A stretch of DNA of 34,832 bases from Chloroflexota bacterium (GTDB lineage: Bacteria > Chloroflexota > Anaerolineae > Caldilineales > Caldilineaceae): positions 396 through 35,227 of the forward strand of contig DMDA01000098.1 of NCBI GenBank assembly GCA_003451595.1, written 5' to 3'. The translations under genes were made by a program, and so were the position numbers. The notes under the pieces are model-generated. The model saw only the letters and a list, made by a program, of their open reading frames with translations, made no database searches and was not told the origin of the DNA. Below are positions 24,638 to 34,832 of the stretch, piece by piece (positions within the stretch are counted from its first letter, which is position 1; each line of letters opens with the position of its first letter).

Positions 24638-26419
24638 ATGCGAGTATCAAAGCTCTTTTTTCAGACGCTGCGCGAAGTGCCCGCCGACGCCGACGTGGTC
24701 AGCCATCAACTCATGCTGCGCGCCGGCATGATTCACCAGATCGCCGCCGGCATTTTCGATTTCCTGCCGCTGGCGTTGCGCACCAAACATAAGATCGAAG
24801 ATATCTTCCGTGAAGAGATGGACGCCATCGGCGGGCAAGAAGTGACGTTGCCGATGGTGCACCCGGCGGAACTCTGGCAGAAGAGCGGGCGCTGGTACCA
24901 GATCGGCAGCGACATGGCGCGCTTCAAGGATCGCAATGACCGCGACATGGTGCTCGGCATGACGCATGAGGAGATCATGGCGGATCTCGCCAAGAAATTC
25001 ATCAAGAGCTATCGCCAGCTCCCGATGATGCTCTATCAGATTCAGACCAAGTTCCGCGACGAGCCGCGCCCGCGCGCCGGTCTGTTGCGTGTGCGCGAAT
25101 TCACGATGAAGGACGCCTACACCTTCGACCGCGACGAGGCAGGCATCGACGCCTACTACCCCCACCTCTACCAGGCCTATTTCAACATCTTCCGCCGCTG
25201 CGGCATCGATGTGGTGGCGGTCAAGAGCGACACCGGGATGATGGGTGGACGCATGGCGCATGAGTTCATGGCGCTCACCGACATCGGCGAGGACACGCTC
25301 GTGCTCTGCAACGCGTGTGGCTACAGCGCCAATCGCCAGGTCGCCATCTTCCGCAAGCCGGCGCCGCCCGTCGCCGATGCACTGCCGCTGGAGGAGGTCG
25401 CCACGCCCAACGTCACCACCATCGAGGCGCTGGCGCACTTTTTGGGCATCCCCGAAAGCGAAACCGCCAAAGCCGTCTTCCTGGTCGCCGATATCGACCA
25501 ACCCGATGGCAAGGTCAAGGAGCAGTTCGTCTTCTGCGTCGTGCGCGGGGACATGGAGCTGAACGAGACCAAGCTGACCAACGCCATCAAGGCGCGGCGA
25601 CTGCGCCCGGCGACCACGCCCGAAATCAGAGCGGTCGGCGCCGAACCGGGCTACGGCTCACCCATCGGCATCGCCCGCGATCGGGTGTTGCTCGTGGTCG
25701 ATGACCTGGTGGCCGCCAGCCCAAACCTGGTCGCGGGCGCCAACCGCGAGGGCTACCACCTGCGCAACACCAACTATGGCCGCGACTACACCGCCGACCT
25801 CGTAGTCGATCTCGTGGCGGTGAGCGATGGCTACGCCTGCCCACAGTGCGGTGCACCCGTCCACACGGCGCGTGGCGTCGAGGTCGGCAACATTTTCAAG
25901 CTGGGCACCAAGTACAGCATTGCCATGGGCGCCACCTATCTGGACGAGAACGGCGAGGAGAAGCCGATCGTGATGGGTTCCTACGGCATCGGCTCCGGGC
26001 GGCTGATGGCGGTGATCATCGAGATGCTGCATGACGACGCCGGCATCCAGTGGCCGATCACCGTGGCGCCCTATCAAGTGATCCTGATCAGCCTGGCGAA
26101 CGAAAAGACGCCCGAAGTCGCCGAGGCTGCGGAAAAGCTCTATGCTGACCTGCTGGCGGCGGGCGTCGAAGTGCTCTACGACGATCGCGACGAACGCGCT
26201 GGCGTCAAGTTCAACGACGCCGACCTGATCGGCATCCCGATCCGGCTGACGCTGGGCGCCAAGGGGCTGAAAAACGGCGTGGTCGAGGGCAAGCTGCGGC
26301 GCAACGGGGAAGCGTTCGAGTTCAACATCGCCACGGCGGTCGAAGATGTCAAGGCGCTGATCGCCGCCGAGATTGCGCGCATCAACGCCACCGTCGTGCC
26401 TGTGCCTTTTGAAGACTAA
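24638..26419 (+). CDS. proS: Prolyl-tRNA synthetase (bacterial type)
   Basis: A 593-residue class II synthetase that charges tRNA-Pro. Motif 2 is QTKFRDEPRPRAGLLRVREF followed by TMKDAYTFDRDE; motif 3 is GSYGIGSGRLMAVIIE. Between motifs 2 and 3 there is the YbaK-like editing insertion (about residues 225-390: ALAHFLGIPESETAKAVFLV, FVFCVVRGDMELNETKL), which clears Ala-tRNA-Pro. A CPQCGAPV pair of cysteines follows the insertion. The C-terminal anticodon-binding domain (YQVILISLANEKTPEVAEAA) ends the protein. The ATG follows GGGAG. Length matches the family. Confidence 0.97.
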   Translation: MRVSKLFFQTLREVPADADVVSHQLMLRAGMIHQIAAGIFDFLPLALRTKHKIEDIFREEMDAIGGQEVTLPMVHPAELWQKSGRWYQIGSDMARFKDRNDRDMVLGMTHEEIMADLAKKFIKSYRQLPMMLYQIQTKFRDEPRPRAGLLRVREFTMKDAYTFDRDEAGIDAYYPHLYQAYFNIFRRCGIDVVAVKSDTGMMGGRMAHEFMALTDIGEDTLVLCNACGYSANRQVAIFRKPAPPVADALPLEEVATPNVTTIEALAHFLGIPESETAKAVFLVADIDQPDGKVKEQFVFCVVRGDMELNETKLTNAIKARRLRPATTPEIRAVGAEPGYGSPIGIARDRVLLVVDDLVAASPNLVAGANREGYHLRNTNYGRDYTADLVVDLVAVSDGYACPQCGAPVHTARGVEVGNIFKLGTKYSIAMGATYLDENGEEKPIVMGSYGIGSGRLMAVIIEMLHDDAGIQWPITVAPYQVILISLANEKTPEVAEAAEKLYADLLAAGVEVLYDDRDERAGVKFNDADLIGIPIRLTLGAKGLKNGVVEGKLRRNGEAFEFNIATAVEDVKALIAAEIARINATVVPVPFED

Positions 26420-26444
26420 CCTGGGTGCCAATCGGTGACTTGTG

Positions 26445-27890
<1,446 letters not shown>

Positions 27891-28180
27891 AGACCAACAG
27901 AGAGGTTCTCGCAAATTTGATTTGGTTGCGAGCAGCAAGGCTACAGCGGATGCAGACGGAAACGGTGACTGGCTGCTAACCTTTGGTGTTGTCTGGTGGA
28001 TGACGGTACGGTGAGTGCTGATCTGCCCGTGAAGTGCGGCGTCAGAGAACGACGCTGCCACTCACTTCTGCCCAATGATCACTGCCACAGGATGATTGGT
28101 GGAAATTGCCTGCTGCGTTAAGATGATGGTGCTTCATCCAGTCAACCGCGCGCGAATTATTTGATCCCAGGAGGAAGAGC
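27891..28180. other. Intergenic region with hairpins before the Yip1-type gene
   Basis: 290 bp without a gene. It contains a 7-bp hairpin after folC (CTCGCAA/TTGCGAG, about 27911-27937) and a larger fold at 28011-28065: GTGAGTG pairs with CACTCAC, with GCGGCGTC and GACGCTGC inside, and an alternative pairing GAAGTG/CACTTC overlaps it. No T-tract follows. Promoter-like boxes are at 28096-28124. Confidence 0.4.
28096..28124 (+). promoter_or_regulatory. Possible promoter of the Yip1-era unit
   Basis: TTGGTG (28096-28101), 17-bp spacer, TAAGAT (28119-28124), 57 bp before the start codon. Both boxes deviate from consensus. Confidence 0.4.
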
Positions 28181-28849
28181 ATGAACTTTGCAGAGATGTG
28201 GCAGACATGGCTGAAGGCCACTACTAGCCCGAATGAGGCGACTTTTGCGGACTTGCGTCAGAAACCAGAAGCCAACGTCACGACCGCCATCATCTGGATG
28301 GCGATCTATGGCGCCGTGTCAGCGGTCGTCGGCATCATCGGCGGCTTGATGTTCGCCAGTACGATGCGCAGCGTACTGCCCGGCGTTTTGGAGCAACTGG
28401 AATTGCCGCCTGCCGAGGCGGCTCAGGTTGAACAGGCATTGCGCGCCGTCACGGGCGGCGGCTTTGGCATGGCCGGTTTTGCCAGCCTTGCCAATATCGT
28501 CATGGCGCCGCTCTTCTTTTTGATCGGCGTCGGTATCTACTTTTTGCTTGCCAGGCTGCTGGGCGGCAACGGCGACTTTGGGCGCTACGCCTATCTCAAC
28601 GCTGCCTTTGCTGCGCCGCTGGGCATCCTCACCACGTTGCTCAGTCTGGTGCCCTTTGCCGGCTGCATCAGCCCGCTGATCACGATCTACTCGCTGGTGT
28701 TGGTCTACTTTGCCACCAAAGCTGAACATCAATTGAGCAGTGGGCGAGCGATCTGGGTGGTGTTGATCCCGGTGCTGGTGGTCTTTGCCCTATTGGGCTG
28801 TTTCCTATTCAGCATCATCGGTTTCGTTGCCTCGTTGCAGAATCGATAA
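28181..28849 (+). CDS. Yip1-family membrane protein
   Basis: A 222-residue membrane protein with five predicted hydrophobic segments (ATTAIIWMAIYGAVSAVVGIIGG-like helix near residue 40, then about 105-125, 140-165, 170-185 and 195-218). The pattern of an N-terminal soluble helix followed by clustered helices with YLNAAFAAPLGILTTLLSLVP fits the Yip1/YIPF domain. Function in bacteria is unknown. A strong AGGAGG ribosome binding site lies 6 bases upstream of the ATG. It is followed at once by era, with only one base between the stop and the first possible era start. Confidence 0.75.
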   Translation: MNFAEMWQTWLKATTSPNEATFADLRQKPEANVTTAIIWMAIYGAVSAVVGIIGGLMFASTMRSVLPGVLEQLELPPAEAAQVEQALRAVTGGGFGMAGFASLANIVMAPLFFLIGVGIYFLLARLLGGNGDFGRYAYLNAAFAAPLGILTTLLSLVPFAGCISPLITIYSLVLVYFATKAEHQLSSGRAIWVVLIPVLVVFALLGCFLFSIIGFVASLQNR

Positions 28850-28850
28850 A

Positions 28851-29873
28851 ATGTCAGGACAATCCATGCCGGAGTCTGTGAAGGCGGAGTTTGCGGCAAC
28901 CGACCTATCCATGCCTGCCGAGCACCGCAGTGGCTTCATCGCCGTGATTGGGCGGCCCAATGTGGGCAAGTCCACTTTGCTCAACCGGCTGCTGGGCCAG
29001 AAGATTGCGATTACCAGCCCCAAGCCGCAGACGACGCGCGACCAGATTTTGGGCATTCTCACCACTGAGGATGCCCAACTGCTCTTCCTCGACACGCCGG
29101 GGATTCATCGGCCATTGCACAAACTGGGCGAATATATGGTGCAGGTCGCCGCTGACACCATCGCCGATGCCGATGTTGTCATCTGGCTGGTGGACATCAA
29201 TACGGCGCCCACCGAGGAGGAGCGCGCCATCGCTGAATTGCTCCAACAACTCTCCATGCGCAAACGCAAGCGCGTCAGACTGCCGCCGCTGATCCTGGGC
29301 TTCAACCAGGCCGATCGCTGGGGCGGAGACGCTGCAACGACGTCGGCGCGTATCGGCGAATATCTGGCCTTGCTGGCCTGGCTGGACGCTACGCCACATC
29401 GCCCAAGCGTGAACACCGCGATCTTCAGTGCAGCGACAGGCAAGGATACGGACGCGCTGTTGGCATTGGTGCGCAGCCTGCTGCCCATCGGCCCGCGCTA
29501 CTACCCCGAAGACCAGGTCACCGACGTTGATCTGCGCTACATGAGCGCCGAGATCATCCGTGAGAAGGCGCTCTATCTGCTGCAAGATGAAATCCCACAC
29601 AGCCTGGCCGTCGAGGTGGACGAATTTGTGGAGCGTAGCGAGGCGCTAACGTATATCTCCGCCGTGCTCTATGTCGAGCGCGAGTCACAGAAGGCGATCG
29701 TACTGGGCAGCGGCGGCAGCATGATCAAGCGCATCGGTCAGGCGGCGCGCCCAGAGATCGAGGCGTTGGTGGGAACAAAGGTCTATCTCGAATTGTGGGT
29801 CAAGGTGTGGGAACGTTGGCGGCGGCGGCAGAACCTGCTCAAGCAGTTGGGGTATGCGGTGGAGGGGCGCTAA
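28851..29873 (+). CDS. era: GTPase Era
   Basis: A 340-residue Era, which binds 16S rRNA and couples ribosome assembly to growth. G1 is GRPNVGKS (residues 34-41), the G2 area is PQTTRDQ, G3 is DTPG (81-84). G4 reads FNQAD, with Gln where most GTPases have Lys (NKxD). The C-terminal KH domain is present (AIVLGSGGSMIKRIGQAAR). A basic insert, RKRKRVRLPP, precedes G4. Starts: ATG 28851, one base after the upstream stop, or ATG 28866, preceded by AGGA, which may be preferred. The 3' end overlaps the convergent glycosyltransferase by 4 bp. Confidence 0.93.
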   Translation: MSGQSMPESVKAEFAATDLSMPAEHRSGFIAVIGRPNVGKSTLLNRLLGQKIAITSPKPQTTRDQILGILTTEDAQLLFLDTPGIHRPLHKLGEYMVQVAADTIADADVVIWLVDINTAPTEEERAIAELLQQLSMRKRKRVRLPPLILGFNQADRWGGDAATTSARIGEYLALLAWLDATPHRPSVNTAIFSAATGKDTDALLALVRSLLPIGPRYYPEDQVTDVDLRYMSAEIIREKALYLLQDEIPHSLAVEVDEFVERSEALTYISAVLYVERESQKAIVLGSGGSMIKRIGQAARPEIEALVGTKVYLELWVKVWERWRRRQNLLKQLGYAVEGR

Positions 29874-31102
29874 CCGCCGTCCGAGCGAGCCTCTCTTTCC
29901 TGATCCGCAGACAGCCCGCTGGCAATCACCTTCCGATACGCTGCAATGCGCGCTCGCCGCATCTGCGGTTGGCTGCCTAGCTGCGCCTTGCACCACTCCA
30001 CCCCGATCTGCACGCGGTACTCCAGCAGCAGATAGCGGCGCAGCGCCTCGCCCCAGCGTGGACCGAACCATTTGCGCCAGTAGCGCACCTTGCTCGTGTT
30101 GAAGCGGATATGCCGCTGCGTCGAGACCTGTTCGCTGCTCTTGCCTTCGTGATGGGTGACCAGCGCCGCCGGTTCGTACACGATACGCCAGCCCGCCTGC
30201 TTGATGCGTCGGCAGAGATCGAGCTCCTCGCTGTACATGAAGAAACCTTCGTCAAAGGGACCGTCCGGCGTGGCAATGGCGTCTAGCGCCTCGCGCCGGC
30301 AGAGCAGCGCCGCCCCCACCAGCCAGTCGACTTCGCTGCGCTGGTCGGCGGGTAAATCGGCCATGAGCATCTTGCGCGCCCACGGATTCGTGGTCCACGC
30401 CCGCCCCAACCACGTGCTCTCCAAGAAGCCGGTGAGCGGGGTCGGAAAGCGCCGCGCGCTCGGCTGCGGTGAGCCGTCGGCGTACCGCAACTGCGGCCCA
30501 ATCACGCCGATGGTGGGGTCGGCGGCGATGGCGGTGAAGAGGGTGGAAAGGGATTGGGAGATTGGAGATTGGAGATTGGAGATTGGGAGATTGGGAGATT
30601 GGAGCTCCGCCCTCGTCCCTTGCCCTTCGCCCCTCGCCCCTCCCAACTCCGTGTCCGGGTTTAGAAAGTAGACGAAGCGGCCATGGCTGGCGGCGTAGCC
30701 GCGATTGTTGCCGCCGGTGAAGCCGAGGTTGCGGCCGCTGGCGATGACGCGCACCCACGGGAAGTGCGCTGCGACCTGCGCCGGCGTGTCGTCGTGGCTG
30801 GCGTTGTCGACGACGATGACTTCGAGGGAGAATTGGGAGATTGAGTGATTGGGAGATTGGAGATTGGAGATTAGAGATTGAACGTCTTCGGCTGGCGAAT
30901 TCTCCCCCTCTCCTTGTCGCTCTGGCTGGGTCTCCCCCAATCCCCCAATCTCCAATCTCCAATCTCCAATCTCAACCCAACGCACGTGGTCTTCGCCGGG
31001 TAGAGTGGCTTGCTCGATCGACGCCAGGCATTTTTGCAGCAGCGGCCAGACGTTCCAGGAGACGATGATGATGGAGAGATCACAGCTTGGTGGTTGCGTC
31101 AT
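29870..31102 (-). CDS. GT2 glycosyltransferase with repeat-derived insertions
   Basis: A 410-residue family 2 glycosyltransferase, probably rhamnosyl-type for a surface glycan. It has DLSIIIVSWNVWPLLQKCLAS, VIVVDNASHDDT, NLGFTGGNNRGYAASHGRFV, YFLNPDTEL (metal-binding region) and a late EELDLCRRIKQAGWRIVYEP. Two low-complexity segments split the catalytic domain: residues about 43-91 (VEIGDWRLEIGG, then ISNLQSPNHSISQF) and about 153-186 (LQSPNLPISNLQSPISQSL). Both are encoded by the GGAGATT minisatellite and neighbouring G-rich repeats, in frame. Without them the protein is about 325 residues, near the family's usual size. Activity despite the insertions is uncertain: they lie just before VDNAS and just after the NPD motif. 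Confidence 0.88.
   Translation of the reverse strand: MTQPPSCDLSIIIVSWNVWPLLQKCLASIEQATLPGEDHVRWVEIGDWRLEIGGLGETQPERQGEGENSPAEDVQSLISNLQSPNHSISQFSLEVIVVDNASHDDTPAQVAAHFPWVRVIASGRNLGFTGGNNRGYAASHGRFVYFLNPDTELGGARGEGQGTRAELQSPNLPISNLQSPISQSLSTLFTAIAADPTIGVIGPQLRYADGSPQPSARRFPTPLTGFLESTWLGRAWTTNPWARKMLMADLPADQRSEVDWLVGAALLCRREALDAIATPDGPFDEGFFMYSEELDLCRRIKQAGWRIVYEPAALVTHHEGKSSEQVSTQRHIRFNTSKVRYWRKWFGPRWGEALRRYLLLEYRVQIGVEWCKAQLGSQPQMRRARIAAYRKVIASGLSADQEREARSDGG
30551..30650. repeat. GGAGATT minisatellite inside the glycosyltransferase gene (array 1)
   Basis: Seven or so units of GGAGATT, with some GGGAGATT variants, at 30551-30605, followed by a CCCTTCGCCCCTCGCCCCTC-type stretch to about 30650. 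It lies wholly in the coding sequence and encodes the second insertion of the glycosyltransferase. Confidence 0.85.
30827..30973. repeat. GGAGATT minisatellite pair in inverted orientation (array 2)
   Basis: A GGGAGATT/GGAGATT array (30827-30880), a spacer that includes a G-rich repeat (about 30893-30932), then the complementary AATCTCC array (30933-30973). The two arms can pair to form a long hairpin. It encodes the first insertion of the glycosyltransferase in frame. Confidence 0.85.
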
Positions 31103-31133
31103 AAACTACATTGTAGCGCAAGCGCCCGCAGTT

Positions 31134-31162
31134 TTGACAGGCACGCGGCGCTGTGATAGCCT
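31134..31162 (+). promoter_or_regulatory. Probable promoter of the mtnA leader
   Basis: A consensus TTGACA (31134-31139), 17-bp spacer, and TAGCCT (31157-31162). Transcription would start near 31169, giving a leader of about 235 bases before mtnA. Confidence 0.55.
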
Positions 31163-31169
31163 CTTTGAA

Positions 31170-32510
<1,341 letters not shown>

Positions 32511-32511
<1 letters not shown>

Positions 32512-32597
32512 CGCGGATCGAACGGATTCACGCGGATTTTTTGTTCTTGCAATCCGCGCTGATCCGCAAAATTCGCGTCGTCCGCGTTCTATCAGGA
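32511..32597. repeat. ATCCGCG-type interspersed repeat after mtnA
   Basis: Words such as ACGCGGAT, AATCCGCG, GATCCGC and CGTCCGCG repeat in both orientations. CGCGGATT (32531-32538) and AATCCGCG (32551-32558) form an 8-bp stem with a T-rich loop. It fills the gap between mtnA and the LOG gene. Repeats of this kind are scattered in many bacterial genomes. It may also slow transcription. Confidence 0.65.
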
Positions 32598-32612
32598 CAT
32601 CACGGGTGAAGC

Positions 32613-33212
<600 letters not shown>

Positions 33213-33345
33213 GAGTGGAGACTGGAGACTGGAGACTGGAGATTGGAGATTGGAGATTGGAGATTCATTGGCGCAGCACGCCGAATCTCCAATCTCCAAT
33301 CTCTAAATCTCTAAATCTCTAAATCTCTTAATCTCCACAAGGAGA
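33213..33345. repeat. GGAGACT/GGAGATT minisatellite palindrome between LOG and PfkB genes
   Basis: Three GGAGACT units and four GGAGATT units, a unique core (about 33266-33284), then the reverse arrays of AATCTCC and a derived AAATCTCT unit. The two arms are complementary over about 30 bp and can form a large hairpin or cruciform. The array ends just before the AAGGAG ribosome binding site of the PfkB gene. Confidence 0.85.
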
Positions 33346-33350
33346 ACACT

Positions 33351-34342
<992 letters not shown>

Positions 34343-34346
<4 letters not shown>

Positions 34347-34832
34347 TGGAAACGACCGACCTGACGCTGGTGGCGCACTTGCTGGCGGACGATCCGGTCT
34401 GGGCTGCCTACGCCATCGCCGACCTGCAACCGGCGATGACGCCTTACTGCCGCTGGTTCGTCCACACCGAAGGCGACGTACACGCGGTGGCGCTGCTCTT
34501 CGCCGGACTGGAGCCGCCAATCCTCTTTGCGAAGGGCGACCCGGCTGCACTGGCAATGGCGCTGGACAACGCCGCGCTGCCCAGGGAAGTCTACCTGAGT
34601 GCGCGCGCAGAACACGCGCCGATCCTCGCCCGCTGGTACGACCATCACGACGTGCGGTGGATGTGGCGCATGGTGTTGGGAGGGGCGACTGGGCGACACG
34701 AAGACATGGAGAGGGGGAAAACGGGAGAAAGGGACACAGGGATCGTCCCCGGGCAGACAACTCCCAACCCCCAATCTCCAATCTCTCATTCTCCAATCTC
34801 CCACTCTCTCCGCCGCCTGACCGGCGCGGACG
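34343..34832 (+). CDS. GNAT-like protein with repeat-derived insertion, N-terminal part
   Basis: 163 codons, running off the right edge. It starts MMETTDLTLVAHLLADDPVW and reads like the N-terminal part of a GNAT-type acetyltransferase (AAYAIADLQPAMTPYCRWFV, EVYLSARAEHAPILARWYDH, MWRMVL). After MVLG the sequence turns into a low-complexity stretch (about residues 114-155: EDMERGKTGERDTG, PNPQSPISHSPISHS), encoded by the GGAGATT-type and GGGAG-type repeats (34676-34804). It then resumes RRLTGAD, the expected family text. The ATG overlaps the PfkB stop by 4 bp (ATGA). Function and folding of the interrupted protein are uncertain; the frame stays open to the window edge. Confidence 0.7.
34676..34804. 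repeat. Repeat tract inside the GNAT-like gene
   Basis: A G/A-rich stretch (GACATGGAGAGGGGG and similar) followed at about 34757-34804 by imperfect CCAATCTCC units. In frame with the coding sequence. The fourth GGAGATT locus in the last 4.3 kb. Confidence 0.8.

Noticed and set aside
33213..33345. CRISPR array
   Set aside because: Units are 7 bp in tandem without spacers, and no cas gene is present.

Overview
This is a GC-rich, densely coded bacterial chromosome segment, all housekeeping and small-metabolism genes. There are no rRNA, tRNA, CRISPR, transposase or phage genes. The gene repertoire and the style of the intergenic repeats suggest a filamentous member of Chloroflexota (Anaerolineae/Caldilineae type). 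This is an inference from sequence style and needs a tree of TopA, DnaE or ProS.

Left part (1-8.2 kb): the start of a small unknown protein; a sugar phosphate isomerase/epimerase divergent from a HEAT-like protein; a YccF membrane protein; an NAD-dependent epimerase behind a MerR-type promoter; topA (minus strand); and a DUF4287/YdeI protein. A short palindromic repeat that starts TTACTGATTTCTAG occurs at 184-302, 4628-4682 and 7471-7566. The middle copy supplies the stop codons of two convergent genes, and topA lies between two copies.

Middle (8.2-24 kb): a secreted FG-GAP/ASPIC protein; serB; metX-metW (coupled, convergent with serB); an acetyltransferase; a TrmH-type methyltransferase pseudogene; dnaE interrupted by a full-length intein with a LAGLIDADG endonuclease, followed by an MFS transporter; and a minus-strand unit purC - Crp/Fnr regulator - DUF4432 epimerase-like protein.

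Right part (24-34.8 kb): thioredoxin-proS-folC; a Yip1-type membrane protein and era; a GT2 glycosyltransferase; mtnA; a LOG-family nucleotide phosphoribohydrolase; a PfkB sugar/nucleoside kinase; and the start of a GNAT-like protein. Amino-acid and sulfur metabolism recur (serB, metX, metW, mtnA).

The two most striking observations are in this right part. First, the mtnA leader (about 31170-31404) ends in an intrinsic terminator next to the start codon, preceded by a near-perfect antiterminator and a set of hairpins that can be drawn as a four-way junction. It looks like a riboswitch, possibly a divergent or unassigned relative of the SAM clan. Second, a heptanucleotide minisatellite (GGAGATT) has spread both between genes and into reading frames. 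Because the unit is 7 bp and stop-free in all six frames, it reads as the same heptapeptide in every frame of a strand, and it has added low-complexity insertions to a glycosyltransferase and a GNAT protein.
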